Positions 46,925-59,098 of a stretch of DNA of 64,000 nucleotides are shown here, piece by piece; position 1 is the first letter of the stretch, and the number at the start of each line of letters is the position of its first letter. A program made the translations under genes and the position numbers. The DNA comes from Comamonas sp. (GTDB lineage: Bacteria; Pseudomonadota; Gammaproteobacteria; Burkholderiales; Burkholderiaceae_C), in contig JAQVCA010000001.1 in assembly GCA_028690035.1 (NCBI GenBank), forward strand, positions 95,940-159,939. The letters are read 5' to 3'. The notes below the pieces were generated by a model, which searched no databases, had not been told where the DNA came from, and saw only the letters and a list, made by a program, of their open reading frames with translations.

Positions 46925-47761
46925 ATGCCCCAGACTCCCTCTCAGCCCCGGTTTGGCGCCATCATCATCGGCGATGAAATTCTCTCGGGCAAACGCCAGG
47001 ACAAGCACCTGCCCAAACTGATCGAGCTGCTGGCCGCGCGCGGCTGCACCCTGTCCTGGGCAGAGTATGTGGGCGATGAGCGCGCACGCCTGACCGAGGT
47101 GCTGGCGCGTGCGCTGTCCGGCAACGATGTGGTGTTCAGCTTTGGCGGCATTGGCGCCACCCCCGACGACCACACGCGCCAGTGCGTGGCCGCCGCGCTG
47201 GGCGTAGAACTGGTCGCGCATAGCCAGGCGCAAGCCTTGATCGTGCAGCGCATGCAAGAGATGGCGGCAGAAAAAGGCGAAACCTTTGCGCCCGAGCGCG
47301 CCGACAACGTGCAGCGCCTGCAAATGGGCATGCTGCCGCCGGACGCGCAGATTGTGCCCAACCCGTACAACCGCATCCCAGGTTTTAGCTGCCGTGGGCC
47401 GCAGGGCGCCTGGCTGCACTGCGTGCCGGGCTTTCCGGTCATGGCCTGGCCCATGGTGGCCTGGGCACTGGACGAGCACCACCGCGCGCTGCAGCGCCAG
47501 CAGGCCTACACCGAGCGCTCCGTCATCTTGTTCCAGGCGCAGGAATCGGCCCTGACACCGCTGATGGAAGCCACCGAGCAGCGCCACCCGGGCCTGAAAG
47601 TGTTCAGCCTGCCCAGCGTTGATCACCCCGAATATGGCCTGCACATTGAGCTGGGCATCAAAGGCCCCAGTGCGTTGGTGGACCAGGTGTGGGACGATTT
47701 TTGCGCGGCGCTGCGTGCGCATGGGGCAAAATTTGGCCCCCAGTTGCAGCGCAGCATTTAA
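46925..47761 (+). CDS. molybdopterin-binding / CinA N-terminal-like protein
   Basis: FGAIIIGDEILSGKRQDKHLPKLIELLAARG...DVVFSFGGIGATPDDHTRQCVAAALG. Confidence 0.88.
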   Translation: MPQTPSQPRFGAIIIGDEILSGKRQDKHLPKLIELLAARGCTLSWAEYVGDERARLTEVLARALSGNDVVFSFGGIGATPDDHTRQCVAAALGVELVAHSQAQALIVQRMQEMAAEKGETFAPERADNVQRLQMGMLPPDAQIVPNPYNRIPGFSCRGPQGAWLHCVPGFPVMAWPMVAWALDEHHRALQRQQAYTERSVILFQAQESALTPLMEATEQRHPGLKVFSLPSVDHPEYGLHIELGIKGPSALVDQVWDDFCAALRAHGAKFGPQLQRSI

Positions 47762-47835
47762 CCTATTTTTTAGTTGCCACACCGCGCGCAGCACCCCTTT
47801 TTTCATAGCAAGCAATTTTGCTGGAGTAACCCCTA

Positions 47836-49251
47836 ATGGCCAAAACCATAGCCGACGTGATGCAGATGGTGGAGGACTACGAAGTCAAGTTCGTGGACCT
47901 GCGCTTCACCGATACCCGTGGCAAAGAGCAGCACGTCACCGTTCCTGTATCGCACTTCGATGAAGACAAATTCACCGAAGGCCACGCCTTTGATGGCTCA
48001 TCCATGGCAGGCTGGAAAGGCATTGAAGCCTCGGACATGCAGCTCATGCCCGACCCTGCCACCGCCAACATCGACCCCTTCTTTGAAGAAACCACGCTGT
48101 TTTTGCAGTGCGACGTGGTCGAGCCCGGCGATGGCAAGGCCTACGACCGCGACCCGCGCAGCATTGCCAAGCGCGCCGAGGCCTACCTGAAAGCCTCCGG
48201 CCTGGGCGACACCGCCTTCTTCGGCCCAGAGCCCGAATTCTTTTTGTTCGATGGCGTGCGCTGGGACAACCAGCCGGGCAACACCTTCTACGAAATCCAA
48301 GAGTACGAAGCGCCCTGGAACAGCAGTGCCCAGATCGAAGGCGGCAACAAAGGCCACCGTCCGCGCACCAAAGGCGGCTATTTCCCCGTGCCGCCGGTGG
48401 ACAGCACACAAAACATCCGCGCCGAAATGGCGCTGCTGCTCGAATCGCTGGGCATCCCCGTCGAAGTGCTGCACCGCGAAGTGGCCGGTGCGGGCCAAAA
48501 CGAGCTGGGCACGCGCTTTTCCACCCTGGTGCAGCGCGCCGACTGGACGCAGGTGCAAAAGTACGTGATCTGGAACGTGGCGCACAACTACGGCAAGACC
48601 GCCACCTTCATGCCCAAGCCTTATGCGGGCGACAACGGCTCGGGCATGCACGTGCACCAGTCGGTCTGGAAAGACGGCAAAAACCTGTTTGCCGGCGACG
48701 GCTACGCGGGACTGTCGGACTTTGCGCTGTACTACATCGGTGGCCTGATCAAGCACGCGCGCGCGCTCAACGCCATCACCAACCCCGGCACCAACAGCTA
48801 CAAACGCCTGGTGCCCGGCTTTGAAGCCCCGGTCAAACTGGCCTACTCGGCCAAGAACCGCTCGGCCTCTATCCGCATCCCCTACACCAGCAACCCCAAG
48901 GGCCGCCGCGTGGAAGCGCGCTTCCCCGATCCGCTGATGAACCCCTACCTGGGCTTTGCCGCATTGCTGATGGCCGGTCTGGATGGCGTGGAAAACAAAA
49001 TCCACCCCGGCGAAGCCGCCACCAAAGACCTGTACCACCTGCCCCCCGAGGAAGACCGCCTGGTGCCCACCGTGTGCCACAGCCTGGATCAGGCCCTGGA
49101 AGCGCTGGACCAAGACCGCGCCTTCCTCACCAAGGGTGGCGTGTTCTCCAACGACATGCTGGACGCCTACATCGCCCTGAAGATGGACGAAGTGACGCGC
49201 TTTCGCCAAGCCGTACACCCGATTGAGTACGACATGTACTACTCGCTGTGA
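47836..49251 (+). CDS. glnA: glutamine synthetase type I
   Basis: [87 protein letters not shown]. Confidence 0.98.
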   Translation: MAKTIADVMQMVEDYEVKFVDLRFTDTRGKEQHVTVPVSHFDEDKFTEGHAFDGSSMAGWKGIEASDMQLMPDPATANIDPFFEETTLFLQCDVVEPGDGKAYDRDPRSIAKRAEAYLKASGLGDTAFFGPEPEFFLFDGVRWDNQPGNTFYEIQEYEAPWNSSAQIEGGNKGHRPRTKGGYFPVPPVDSTQNIRAEMALLLESLGIPVEVLHREVAGAGQNELGTRFSTLVQRADWTQVQKYVIWNVAHNYGKTATFMPKPYAGDNGSGMHVHQSVWKDGKNLFAGDGYAGLSDFALYYIGGLIKHARALNAITNPGTNSYKRLVPGFEAPVKLAYSAKNRSASIRIPYTSNPKGRRVEARFPDPLMNPYLGFAALLMAGLDGVENKIHPGEAATKDLYHLPPEEDRLVPTVCHSLDQALEALDQDRAFLTKGGVFSNDMLDAYIALKMDEVTRFRQAVHPIEYDMYYSL

Positions 49252-49295
49252 CCGTCGGGCGCGTGCTGCGCGCCGCTGAGCAGTCCTAAAAAAGG

Positions 49296-49371
49296 AGCTA
49301 CCAGCGCTTGCCTAAACTCAGTTTCAGACCAAGAAAGGCTTGAAATTTAATTTAGGCAAGCGCTGGCAGCT
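49296..49371. repeat. Two-armed dispersed repeat (long inverted repeat) between convergent glnA and iclR-type gene
   Basis: AGCTACCAGCGCTTGCCTAAA (49296-49316) / TTTAGGCAAGCGCTGGCAGCT (49351-49371), 20/21 bp pairing. Confidence 0.9.
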
Positions 49372-49411
49372 TTGTTTTTTGTAGCACGGATGTGCTGGCG
49401 GTCTTGTGTGC

Positions 49412-50227
49412 TCAGGCCACCGTGCCTGCAGGGATGGGCGTGCCCAGCAGCTTTTCCATGGCATCGCGCACCGCCAGCAGCTCGCCCAGCACCTCGGTAA
49501 AGCGCTGCGGCATGCGCGCACTGGGCACCAGCACCAAGATGGCATAAGCCCCACGGTAGGTGCCAATGGACACCGCCAGCGCGCTGATCCCGGGCACCAC
49601 ATCGTCGCAATCGGTGGCATAGCCCTGCTGGCGCACCTGATCAATGTCGCGCAGCAGCGCTTTGAGTGCCGCCGGGGGCTGCGGCGCCTCCTGCGCGATC
49701 CAGTCTTTGACGGCGGCATCGTCCATGCGCGCCAGCAGCACCTTGCTCACCGCCGTGATCTGCGAAGGCGGCGTGATGCCCAGCGGCGGCACCACGCGCA
49801 GGATTTGCTCGCCCACTGCGGCATCGACGATGTGGATTTTTTGCATCTGCATGCGTGCCACACACACCGTCTCTTGCAGCTTGAGGGCCAGCTGCTCCAC
49901 ATGGGGCTTGAGCACCGGCACGATGTCCGAGTGCGTCTGGTACAGCATCTGCCCCAGTGCTGGGCCTATGCGAAAGCCCGTCGGCCCGGCAGGCTCGACG
50001 ATGTTCTCGGCCACCAGCGCCGCCACGATGCGCTGTACCGTGGAGCGTGGCAGCGCCACCTCGTGGGCAATCGCCGCCAGGCTCATGCCGCCAGCATGGC
50101 AATGGGCGCTGAGCGCACGCATGATGCGATTGACACGGGCAATGACTTGAATACCGCCACTGGTGGGCTGGCGCTCATCGCCATCGGGGCTGTCAGGGCT
50201 GTCGGGGGGCAAGGAATGGGTGCTCAC
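49412..50227 (-). CDS. IclR family transcriptional regulator
   Basis: RVNRIMRALSAHCHAGGMSLAAIAHEVALPRSTVQRIVAALVAENIVE winged HTH; IclR effector domain; divergent from RND operon. Confidence 0.88.
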   Translation of the reverse strand: MSTHSLPPDSPDSPDGDERQPTSGGIQVIARVNRIMRALSAHCHAGGMSLAAIAHEVALPRSTVQRIVAALVAENIVEPAGPTGFRIGPALGQMLYQTHSDIVPVLKPHVEQLALKLQETVCVARMQMQKIHIVDAAVGEQILRVVPPLGITPPSQITAVSKVLLARMDDAAVKDWIAQEAPQPPAALKALLRDIDQVRQQGYATDCDDVVPGISALAVSIGTYRGAYAILVLVPSARMPQRFTEVLGELLAVRDAMEKLLGTPIPAGTVA

Positions 50228-50494
50228 AGGGGTATCGGGGTATCGGGGCGGCGGGTTGATCAGGTGTAGCGGTGCGAGGGGGTGTGTTCAGAAAAAAAAC
50301 CAAGGCGCAAGCGCTTGAGCTTATCTCCTTTGGCCACCACGGGCTTGTGGCAAGCGCACAAAAGCGTCCTTCTACAAAACAATACACTGCACCGCACAGC
50401 GATACACCAACCAGGCGGCAGCATGTTCAGCGTCCTTTTCATTTTTCATGGGCGCATATGCGTGCCGTTCCCAATAAGAGGAGCGTAAATACCC

Positions 50495-51643
50495 ATGAAC
50501 GTGAAGTTTTCCCAGTGCGCGCGTGCGCGATCGGTGATGGCGGTGACCGCGGCACTGGCCGTGACCGTGCTGGCTGCCTGTGGTGGCTCTGCCAACCCAC
50601 AGGCAGCCAGCCCCCCAGGCCCAGCGGCCGTGGGCGTGTTTGAGGTGCAAACCCAGCCCGTGGCTTTGCATGCTGAGCTGCCGGGCCGCACCCTGGCTTC
50701 GCGCGTGGCCGAGGTGCGTCCTCAGGTCAGCGGCATCGTGCAAAAGCGCCTGTTTGAAGAAGGCAGCATGGTGCAGCGCGGCCAGCCCCTGTACCAGATC
50801 GACCCGGCCACCATGAACGCGCGCCTGGCCAAGGCCCAGGCCCAGCTGCAAAGCGCCGAAAGCCTGGCCCAGCGCTACACCGCGCTGCGCGAGCAAAAAG
50901 CCATCAGCCAGCAGCAGTACGACGACGCCATGAGCGCTTGGCGCAACGCCCAGGCCGATGTGGAGCTGGCGCGCATCGACACGGTGTACGCCAAGGTGCT
51001 GGCGCCGATTACCGGACGCATTGGGCGTTCGCAAGTGACCGAAGGGGCCCTGGTGAGCGTGGGTCAACCCCAAACGCTGGCCACGGTGCAGCAAACCGAC
51101 CCGATGTACGTGGACATGCAGCAGTCCATGGCCGACATCCTGCGCCTGCAGGCGGCCAACGCCCAGGGCAGTGCCCAGGTGCGCCTGACGCTGGAAGACG
51201 GCAGCGCCTATCCGGTCACAGGCAGCCTGAAATTCTCGGAGCTGAATGTGGACGAAAGCACCGGCAGCGTCGCGCTGCGCGCCACCTTTGCCAACCCACA
51301 GGGCGTGCTGCGCCCGGGCATGTTCGTGCGCGCCCATATCCAGACGGCCACCAAGCAAGATGCCCTGCTCGTGCCCCAGCAGGCCGTGTGGCGCAACACC
51401 CAAGGCCATGCCATGGTGTGGGTGGTGGGCGCAGACAGCATCGCCAAGCCGCGCCCCGTGAACGCGGTGCGCACGGTGGGCAACACCTGGCTGGTGGAAG
51501 GGGGATTGCAGCCCGGGGAGAAGGTGATCACCGAAGGCCTGCAAAAGCTGCGCGGCGAGATGCCCGTGACGCCCGTGCCCGCCACGAATGTGGACATCGT
51601 CACCGACCTGTCCGCCGTGGGCGCGACGGGCCAGGGTGCGTAA
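50495..51643 (+). CDS. efflux RND periplasmic adaptor (AcrA/MexA type)
   Basis: Lipobox LAVTVLAACGGSANPQ; LPGRTLASRVAEVRPQVSGIVQKRLFEEGSMVQRGQPLYQIDPATMNARLAKAQAQL. Confidence 0.92.
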   Translation: MNVKFSQCARARSVMAVTAALAVTVLAACGGSANPQAASPPGPAAVGVFEVQTQPVALHAELPGRTLASRVAEVRPQVSGIVQKRLFEEGSMVQRGQPLYQIDPATMNARLAKAQAQLQSAESLAQRYTALREQKAISQQQYDDAMSAWRNAQADVELARIDTVYAKVLAPITGRIGRSQVTEGALVSVGQPQTLATVQQTDPMYVDMQQSMADILRLQAANAQGSAQVRLTLEDGSAYPVTGSLKFSELNVDESTGSVALRATFANPQGVLRPGMFVRAHIQTATKQDALLVPQQAVWRNTQGHAMVWVVGADSIAKPRPVNAVRTVGNTWLVEGGLQPGEKVITEGLQKLRGEMPVTPVPATNVDIVTDLSAVGATGQGA

Positions 51644-51662
51644 AGGGTAAAGGGTTTACAGC

Positions 51663-54600
51663 GTGTCTAAATTCTTTATCCATCGCCCCATCTTTGCCTG
51701 GGTGCTGGCCATTGCGGTGATGCTGTTGGGCATCCTGGCCATCAAGGCCTTGCCCATCAGCCAGTACCCCGACGTGGCCCCACCGGCAATTGCCATTTCG
51801 GTGACCTACCCGGGCGCCTCGGCGCAGACCGTGCAGGACACGGTGGTTCAGGTCATTGAGCAGCAGCTCAACGGCCTGGATGGCCTGCGCTACATCACCT
51901 CGGCCAGCGAGTCCGATGGCTCGATGCAGATCGTCGTGACCTTCGAGCAAGGCACCGACCCCGACATCGCCCAGGTGCAAGTGCAAAACAAGCTCAATCT
52001 GGCCACGCCCATGCTGCCGCAGGAAGTGCAGCAACAAGGCATTCGCGTAGCCAAGTACCAGATGAACTTCATGCTGGTGGTGGGCCTGGTGTCTGAAGAC
52101 GGGCGCATGAACTCCGAAGACCTGGCCGACTACATCGCCTCCCATTTGCAAGACCCGATCTCACGCACCGTGGGCGTGGGCGACTTCCAGCTGTTTGGCG
52201 CGCCCTACGCCATGCGCATCTGGCTGGACCCGGCCAAGCTCAACGCCTACCAGCTCACCCCCTCGGACGTGGTCGCGGCCGTACGCAGCCAGAACGTGCA
52301 GGTGTCTGCCGGTCAGCTGGGCGGCCTGCCCACCCTCAACGATAAGGTGCAGCTGCAGGCCACGGTGCTGGGCAAGACGCGCATGAAGACAGCGGACGAG
52401 TTCCGCCAGATCATGCTCAAAGTTCAACCCAACGGCGCGCAGGTGCGCCTCAAAGACGTGGCCGAGGTGGCACTGGGTGGGCAGTTCAGCGCTATTTCCA
52501 GCAAGTTCAACGGCAAGCCTGCCTCAGCCATGGCGCTGCGCCTGGCCACGGGCGGCAACGTGCTCGAATCGGTGCAGGCCGTACGCGCCACCATCGCCCA
52601 ACTGGAGCCCAACTTCCCCGCCGGCGTGCAGGTGGTCTATCCGTACGACACCTCGCCGGTGGTGCAGGTGTCCATCGATTCGGTCATCAAGACGCTGCTC
52701 GAAGCCATCGTGCTGGTGTTCTTGGTGATGCTGCTGTTTCTGCAAAGCGTGCGCGCCACCATCATTCCTACCCTGGCTGTGCCGGTGGTGCTGCTGGGCA
52801 CGTTTGGCATCTTGCTGGTGGCAGGTTTCACCATCAATTTGCTGACCATGTTTGCCATGGTGCTGGCCATTGGCCTACTGGTGGACGATGCCATCGTGGT
52901 GGTGGAAAACGTCGAGCGCTTGATGCATGAGGAGCAACTCTCGCCCAAGGAGGCCACCCTCCAATCGATGGGACAAATTTCGGGCGCCTTGGTCGGTATC
53001 GGTCTGGTGATTTCGGCGGTGTTCGTGCCCATGGCCTTTATGGATGGCTCCACGGGAGTGATTTACCGCCAGTTCGCCATCACCATTGCAGCGGCCATGT
53101 CGCTGTCGGTGCTGGTGGCGCTGATCTTCACGCCTGCGCTGTGCGCCACCCTCCTCAAAGCCCCCGTGCCGGGCAAAAAGCCCGCCCGCTTCTTTGCCTG
53201 GTTCAACCGCGTGTTCAACGCCAGCGCCAGCGGCTACGCCCTGGGCGTGGAAGGCATCCTCAAGCGCAATAAGTGGTTTTTTCTGCTCTACGTGCTGCTG
53301 CTGGCAGCGCTGGTGGCGTTGTTTGCGCGCATTCCTACGGCATTTTTGCCTGAGGAGGATCAAGGCACGATGATCGTGCAAGTGCAGCTGCCGCCCAACG
53401 CCTCAGCCGCGCGCACCGACCAGGTGCTGCAGGCCGTCAGCCAGCATTTGCTGGACAACGAAAAAGACACCGTACACAGCGTCATGGCGGTGAACGGTTT
53501 CAACTTTGCCGGGCGTGGCCAGAACAACGGCCTGCTGTTTGTCGAGCTCAAACCCTTTGAGCAGCGCCAAGGCGCGCACCAGCACCTCAAGGCGCTGTAT
53601 GGCCGCACCTGGGGCTTTGTCAGCCAGCTCAACGATGCGTTGGTCATCCCGATCATGCCGCCGGCAATTTTGGAGTTGGGCAATGCCACCGGCTTTGACT
53701 TCTACCTGCAAGACAACGGCGGCGTAGGCCACGAGATGCTGATGCAGGCGCGCAACCAGATGCTGGGCATGGCGGCGCAAACGCCACAGCTGGCGCTGGT
53801 GCGCCCCAACGGCCTGTCCGACGAGCCGCAGTACCAGATCGAGATCGACGAAGAAAAAGCGCGCACGCTGGGCCTGAGCCTGGCGGACATCAACGCCACC
53901 ATGTCGATTGCCTGGGGCTCGGCCTACATCAACGACTTTATCGACCGTGGCCGTGTGAAGAAGGTGTTCCTGCAAGGCCAAGCCGACGCCCGCGTAGGCC
54001 CGGAAGACTTCGCCAAATGGTATGTGCGCAACAACGTCGGCAAGATGGTGCCGTTCAGCGCCTTTGCCAGCGGTCAATGGGTGTATGGCCCAACCAAGCT
54101 GGAGCGCTTCAACGGCGTGCCTGCTGTGCAGATTGTGGGCAGCACCGCGCCGGGCGTGAGCACGGGCGATGCGATGCACATCGTCGAAGGCCTGGCCCAG
54201 CAACTCCCCCCGGGCGTGGACTTGGTGTGGACAGGCCTGTCCTACGAAGAAATCAAAGCCGGCGACCAAAGCGCCTGGGTGCTGGCCTTGTCCATGCTCA
54301 TGGTGTTCCTGTGCCTAGCGGCCCTGTACGAGAGCTGGTCCATCCCCTTCTCGGTGATGCTGGTCGTGCCTCTGGGCATCCTGGGCGCGGTGCTGGCCAC
54401 GCTGGGCCGTGGTTTGACCAACGACGTGTTCTTCCAGATCGGCATGATCACCACCATGGGCCTGGCGGCCAAAAACGCCATCCTGATCGTGGAGTTTGCG
54501 CGCGAGCTGTATGAGGACGAAGGCAAGCCGCTGTTCCAAGCCACAGTGGAAGCGGCGCGCCTGCGCCTGCGCCCCATCGTCATGACCTCGATGGCTTTTG

Positions 54601-54824
54601 TGCTGGGCGTGCTGCCGCTGGCCATTGCCACGGGCGCATCCAGCGGCAGCCAGCACTCCATTGGCACCAGCGTGGTCGGGGGCACCCTGGCGGGCACCTT
54701 CCTGGCCATGTTCTTTGTGCCGCTGTTCTTCTATGTGATCGCCCGCCTGATGCAGCTGGTGCGCCAGCGCCGCCCGGCCCCCGTGGCGCCAACCACCGGC
54801 ACTGCCGAGGAGAAAACCACATGA
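51663..54824 (+). CDS. efflux RND permease (AcrB/MexB, HAE1 type)
   Basis: 1053 aa; [82 protein letters not shown]. Confidence 0.96.
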   Translation: MSKFFIHRPIFAWVLAIAVMLLGILAIKALPISQYPDVAPPAIAISVTYPGASAQTVQDTVVQVIEQQLNGLDGLRYITSASESDGSMQIVVTFEQGTDPDIAQVQVQNKLNLATPMLPQEVQQQGIRVAKYQMNFMLVVGLVSEDGRMNSEDLADYIASHLQDPISRTVGVGDFQLFGAPYAMRIWLDPAKLNAYQLTPSDVVAAVRSQNVQVSAGQLGGLPTLNDKVQLQATVLGKTRMKTADEFRQIMLKVQPNGAQVRLKDVAEVALGGQFSAISSKFNGKPASAMALRLATGGNVLESVQAVRATIAQLEPNFPAGVQVVYPYDTSPVVQVSIDSVIKTLLEAIVLVFLVMLLFLQSVRATIIPTLAVPVVLLGTFGILLVAGFTINLLTMFAMVLAIGLLVDDAIVVVENVERLMHEEQLSPKEATLQSMGQISGALVGIGLVISAVFVPMAFMDGSTGVIYRQFAITIAAAMSLSVLVALIFTPALCATLLKAPVPGKKPARFFAWFNRVFNASASGYALGVEGILKRNKWFFLLYVLLLAALVALFARIPTAFLPEEDQGTMIVQVQLPPNASAARTDQVLQAVSQHLLDNEKDTVHSVMAVNGFNFAGRGQNNGLLFVELKPFEQRQGAHQHLKALYGRTWGFVSQLNDALVIPIMPPAILELGNATGFDFYLQDNGGVGHEMLMQARNQMLGMAAQTPQLALVRPNGLSDEPQYQIEIDEEKARTLGLSLADINATMSIAWGSAYINDFIDRGRVKKVFLQGQADARVGPEDFAKWYVRNNVGKMVPFSAFASGQWVYGPTKLERFNGVPAVQIVGSTAPGVSTGDAMHIVEGLAQQLPPGVDLVWTGLSYEEIKAGDQSAWVLALSMLMVFLCLAALYESWSIPFSVMLVVPLGILGAVLATLGRGLTNDVFFQIGMITTMGLAAKNAILIVEFARELYEDEGKPLFQATVEAARLRLRPIVMTSMAFVLGVLPLAIATGASSGSQHSIGTSVVGGTLAGTFLAMFFVPLFFYVIARLMQLVRQRRPAPVAPTTGTAEEKTT

Positions 54825-56266
54825 AACTGCACACCCTGACCGGCGCCCTGGCGCTGGCGGGGCTGTTGAGCGCCTGCTCCATGGCCCCCACTTATGAAAA
54901 ACCCGCCGCCCCCATCGCCGCCAACTGGCCCTATGCGCAAGCGCACGCCAGCGCCGCAGTCACCGCCGCCGCCACCCCCGTACCGTGGCAGCAGTTCTTT
55001 GGCAATGCGCCGCTGCAAGAGGTCATCGCCCTGACCCTGGCCCACAACCGCGACCTGCGTGCGGCGGCCCTGAATGCAGAATCTTTTCAGGCGCTGTACC
55101 GCATCCAGAAAGCGGATACAGCTCCTTCTATCGGAGCGCAAGCAGCCGGCACGCGCCAGCGTCTGCCCGCCGATGTGGCCAACGCCGACGCGCCCGTGAC
55201 CTCTGGCACCTACACCGTGGGCCTGGGCATGGTGGCCTACGAGCTGGACCTGTTTGGCCGGGTGCGTTCGCTCAACGAACAAGCGCTGCAGACCTACCTG
55301 GCCATGGACAGCACGCGCAAGGCCACCGAACTGAGCCTGGTGGCCGCTGCCGCCAGCGCCTGGATCGCCTGGCAGGCCGACCAGCAGATGCTGGACATCG
55401 TCACCCGCACCCTGGCGGCCAATGAGCAAGCGCTGCAGCTGATCGTCGCGCAGGTCGAACACGGCATTGCCACCGACCTGCAGCGCCACCAGGCGCAAAG
55501 CGCCGTGGACAGCGCCCGCGCCCAGCACGCCCAGCTGGTGCGCGCCGTAGAACAAGACCTCAACGCCCTGCAAGCTTTGGTGGGCGCGCCATTGCCCGCC
55601 TCGGTTTTGGACACCCGGGTTGCGCCCCAGGACTGGCAACTGGCCGCCCTGCCCGTGGGCCTGCCCGCGCAGGTACTGCAGCAGCGCCCGGACATCCTGG
55701 CCGCCGAGCAGCAGCTCCAGGCCGCCAACGCCAACATCGGCGCCGCGCGCGCCGCGTTCTTCCCCAGCATCTCCCTCACGGCCAGCGCGGGCACGGCCAG
55801 CAGCGACTTGTCCGGCCTGTTCCAGGGCGGCTCTGGTGCCTGGAGCTTTGCGCCGCAGATCAATATCCCGCTGTTCAGCTCCGGGCGCCTGCAGGCCAAC
55901 CTGGACTACGCCACGCTGCAAAAAGACCTGCGCGTGGCCCAGTACGAAAAAGCCATCCAGACCGCCTTCCGCGAAGTGGCCGATGGCCTCTCGGCACGCC
56001 ACACCCTGGTGCGCCAGCTCCAGGCCAACCAGGACCTGGTCAGCACCACGGGCCAGTACCTGAACCTGGCCCAGCTGCGCTACGACGCGGGGGTGGACAG
56101 CTACCTGACCGTGATCGATGCCCAGCGCAGCTTGCTGGGTGCCGAACTGGGCGCTGCGCAGACGGCACTGCAGCAGGCGCTGTCGGAGGTGGGTTTGTTC
56201 AAGGCGCTGGGTGGGGGGATGCTGGAGATGCCGGAAATGTCGCAAATGCCTGCCGCCGGGCAGTAG
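54821..56266 (+). CDS. efflux transporter outer membrane subunit (OprM/NodT)
   Basis: Lipobox [27 protein letters not shown]; two OEP domains; ATGA overlap with permease. Confidence 0.93.
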   Translation: MKLHTLTGALALAGLLSACSMAPTYEKPAAPIAANWPYAQAHASAAVTAAATPVPWQQFFGNAPLQEVIALTLAHNRDLRAAALNAESFQALYRIQKADTAPSIGAQAAGTRQRLPADVANADAPVTSGTYTVGLGMVAYELDLFGRVRSLNEQALQTYLAMDSTRKATELSLVAAAASAWIAWQADQQMLDIVTRTLAANEQALQLIVAQVEHGIATDLQRHQAQSAVDSARAQHAQLVRAVEQDLNALQALVGAPLPASVLDTRVAPQDWQLAALPVGLPAQVLQQRPDILAAEQQLQAANANIGAARAAFFPSISLTASAGTASSDLSGLFQGGSGAWSFAPQINIPLFSSGRLQANLDYATLQKDLRVAQYEKAIQTAFREVADGLSARHTLVRQLQANQDLVSTTGQYLNLAQLRYDAGVDSYLTVIDAQRSLLGAELGAAQTALQQALSEVGLFKALGGGMLEMPEMSQMPAAGQ

Positions 56267-56290
56267 TCCCTGGTTGCATACTGCGCTGCT

Positions 56291-56382
56291 AAAAACATAG
56301 CTGCTCGCGCTTGCTGAATCACGATTTCAGAAGAAAACTCTTTGAAATCAAGAATCCACAAGCGCAAGCAGCTATGTTTTTT
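56291..56382. repeat. Two-armed dispersed repeat between convergent oprM-like gene and icd
   Basis: AAAAACATAGCTGCTCGCGCTTG (56291-56313) / CAAGCGCAAGCAGCTATGTTTTTT (56359-56382), near-perfect pairing. Confidence 0.9.
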
Positions 56383-56421
56383 ATAAAGCGGCAGCGTTGG
56401 GTACCTGGATGGCCTGAAGAC

Positions 56422-56449
56422 AAAAAAAGCCACCCCTTGCGAGGTGGCT
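56422..56449 (-). terminator. Rho-independent terminator for icd
   Basis: Minus strand: AGCCACCtcgcaaggGGTGGCTTTTTTT. Confidence 0.8.
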
Positions 56450-56485
56450 GAACAGAGCCGACCCGAAGGTCGGGCCTAGAGGTAC

Positions 56486-58723
56486 TTATGCCGCCAGGCT
56501 GGCGATGGCGCTGTTGAAGGTGCTGCTGGGGCGCATCACGGCTTCCAGCTTGTGGGTGTCAGGCAGGTAGTAGCCGCCGATGTCTGCCGCTTTGCCCTGC
56601 ACGGCCAGCAGCTCTTGCACGATTTTGGTTTCGTTCTCAGCCAGTTGCTGGGCCAGCGGCGCAAACTTGGCTGCCAGCGCAGCGTCTTCGGTTTGTGCAG
56701 CCAAAGCCTGGGCCCAGTACAGCGCCAGGTAGAACTGCGAGCCACGGTTGTCGATCTGGCCGACCTTGCGCGATGGCGACTTGTTCTCGTCCAGCAGCTT
56801 GCCGGTGGCTTGGTCCAGGGTTTTGGCCAGCAGCTTGGCGCGGGCATTGTTTTCCTTGATGCCCAGGTCTTCCAGCGAGACGGCCAGCGCCAGGAATTCA
56901 CCCAGCGAGTCCCAGCGCAGGAAGTTTTCTTCCACCAACTGCTGCACGTGCTTGGGCGCAGAGCCGCCCGCGCCGGTTTCGTACATGCCGCCGCCAGCCA
57001 TCAAAGGCACGATGGAGAGCATCTTGGCCGAGGTGCCCAGCTCCAAAATCGGGAACAGGTCGGTCAGGTAGTCGCGCAGGATGTTGCCGGTCACCGAGAT
57101 GGTGTCCAGACCACGGGCCACGCGCTCCAGCGTGTAGCGCATGGCGCGCACTTGGCTCATGATTTGGATGTTCAGGCCGCTGGTGTCGTAATCCTTCAGG
57201 TATTTTTCGACCTTCTTGATCAGCTCGGCTTCGTGTGGACGGTAGGGATCCAGCCAGAACACGGCAGGCATACCCGAGTTGCGCGCGCGCGTCACCGCCA
57301 GCTTCACCCAGTCGCGGATGGCGGCGTCTTTCACCTGGCACATGCGCCAGATGTCGCCAGCTTCGACGTTTTGCGTCAGCAGCACTTCGCCGGTGGCGAT
57401 GTCCACGATGTCGGCCACGCCGTCTTCGGGGATTTCAAAGGTCTTGTCGTGGCTGCCGTATTCCTCGGCTTTTTGTGCCATCAGGCCCACGTTGGGCACG
57501 GTGCCCATGGTGCGCGGGTCGAAGTTGCCGTGCCATTTGCAGAAGTTGATCATCTCCTGGTAGATGCGGGCAAAGGTGGACTCAGGCATCACGGCCTTGC
57601 AGTCGTACGGCTTGCCATCCGAACCCCACATCTTGCCGCCGTTGCGGATCATGGCGGGCATGGAGGCATCGACGATGATGTCGTTGGGCGAGTGGAAGTT
57701 GGTAATGCCCTTGGCCGAATCGACCATGGCCAGCTCAGGACGGTGCTCGTGGCAGGCGTGCAGATCGCGCTCGATTTCTTCGCGGACCGAGCTGGGCAGG
57801 GTCTGGATTTTTTCGTACAGCGTGGCCATACCGTTGTTGACGTTGATGCCCAGCTCATCGAACAGCTTGCCGTGCTTCTCGAAAGCTTCCTTGTAGTAAA
57901 TCTTGACGCAGTGGCCAAACACGATGGGGTGCGACACCTTCATCATCGTGGCCTTGACGTGCAGCGAGAACAGGATGCCTGCCTCCTTGCAGTCGGCCAG
58001 TTCTTTTTCGTAGAACTCGCACAGCGCCTTCTTGCTCATGAACATGGAGTCGATGACTTCACCTTCGAGCAGCTTGACCTTTTCTTTGAGCACCAGCGTG
58101 GCACCGCTCTTGGTAGTGAGCTGCATGCGCACATCGCGGGCCTTGTCCAGGGTCATGGATTTTTCGCCGTGGTAGAAGTCGCCTTCGTGCATGTGCGAGC
58201 AGTGGGTCTGCGACCACTGCTTCCACTCGCCCATGGAGTGGGGGTTTTTCTTGGCGTAGTTCTTCACTGCAGCCGGTGCGCGGCGGTCGGAGTTGCCTTC
58301 ACGCAGCACGGGGTTGACGGCCGAGCCCAGGCACTTGGCGTAACGCGCCTTGATTTCTTTTTCGGCGTCGGTGCTGGGGTTCTCGGGGTAGTCGGGAACG
58401 GCGTAGCCCTTGCTCTGCAGCTCTTTGATGGCCGCCACCAACTGGCCCACCGAGGCGCTGATGTTGGGCAGCTTGATGATGTTGGCGTCGGGCTGCAGGG
58501 TTTTGCTGCCCAGCTCGTTCAGGGTGTTGGGTACGCGCTGCGCTTCGGTCAGGAAGTCGGGGAACTCGCCCAGGATGCGGGCAGCCACGGAAATGTCGCT
58601 GGTTTCTACGTTCACGCCAGCGGTGGCGGCAAAGGCTTGCACCACGGGCAGGAAAGCGCCCGTGGCCAGGCGGGGGGCTTCATCCGTCAGGGTATAGATG
58701 ATGGTCGGTTGCTGTGTAGTCAT
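56486..58723 (-). CDS. icd: NADP-dependent isocitrate dehydrogenase, monomeric type
   Basis: 745 aa; [58 protein letters not shown] typical of IDH-II. Confidence 0.96.
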   Translation of the reverse strand: MTTQQPTIIYTLTDEAPRLATGAFLPVVQAFAATAGVNVETSDISVAARILGEFPDFLTEAQRVPNTLNELGSKTLQPDANIIKLPNISASVGQLVAAIKELQSKGYAVPDYPENPSTDAEKEIKARYAKCLGSAVNPVLREGNSDRRAPAAVKNYAKKNPHSMGEWKQWSQTHCSHMHEGDFYHGEKSMTLDKARDVRMQLTTKSGATLVLKEKVKLLEGEVIDSMFMSKKALCEFYEKELADCKEAGILFSLHVKATMMKVSHPIVFGHCVKIYYKEAFEKHGKLFDELGINVNNGMATLYEKIQTLPSSVREEIERDLHACHEHRPELAMVDSAKGITNFHSPNDIIVDASMPAMIRNGGKMWGSDGKPYDCKAVMPESTFARIYQEMINFCKWHGNFDPRTMGTVPNVGLMAQKAEEYGSHDKTFEIPEDGVADIVDIATGEVLLTQNVEAGDIWRMCQVKDAAIRDWVKLAVTRARNSGMPAVFWLDPYRPHEAELIKKVEKYLKDYDTSGLNIQIMSQVRAMRYTLERVARGLDTISVTGNILRDYLTDLFPILELGTSAKMLSIVPLMAGGGMYETGAGGSAPKHVQQLVEENFLRWDSLGEFLALAVSLEDLGIKENNARAKLLAKTLDQATGKLLDENKSPSRKVGQIDNRGSQFYLALYWAQALAAQTEDAALAAKFAPLAQQLAENETKIVQELLAVQGKAADIGGYYLPDTHKLEAVMRPSSTFNSAIASLAA

Positions 58724-59024
58724 TGCTTGCTTTTGGCTCTATAGGGTTGCTGCAGACATGGGGCGCCCGGGCGTCCACCGCGCAGTGCGGGGAACTGAGG
58801 GGAAGGCGGCCCTCCTCCACGGAAGCCGCGTGCAACTGTCGGCCCGCTTCCAGCTTGTGACTGGGCGCATTTCGCATCATTGCAATTGACTTCCACCATG
58901 CAAAATTCTACCTGCTCTCGGTGGTTTTACCTAACTCTTATACAAGACCTACGAAAAAATTCTTCTATAAGACCAGGATTGGCACCGATGGACATCCGCC
59001 TGCATGGCCAGCCACAAGCGTAAA

Positions 59025-59056
59025 AAAACCCGCTGGCTTGCACCAGCGGGTTTCTA
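59025..59056 (-). terminator. Rho-independent terminator for sodB
   Basis: AAACCCGCTGGtgcaagCCAGCGGGTTTTTTT on minus strand. Confidence 0.85.
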
Positions 59057-59098
59057 GGCATAGCCGCCGCGTGCCACGCACGCAAGCGGCTGAGGCAT

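Noticed and set aside
46520-47815. 431 aa minus-strand ORF spanning tRNA-Gly and the CinA-like gene
   Set aside because: Overlaps a confident tRNA and a confident CDS on the other strand; shadow composition.
55112-55150. Possible repeat remnant in the oprM-like gene (gatacagctccttctatcggagcgcaagcagcc)
   Set aside because: Only weak similarity to the repeat core, and the encoded [21 protein letters not shown] fits the OprM family well; not distinguishable from chance.
56552-58744. 730 aa plus-strand ORF
   Set aside because: Antisense shadow of monomeric icd.
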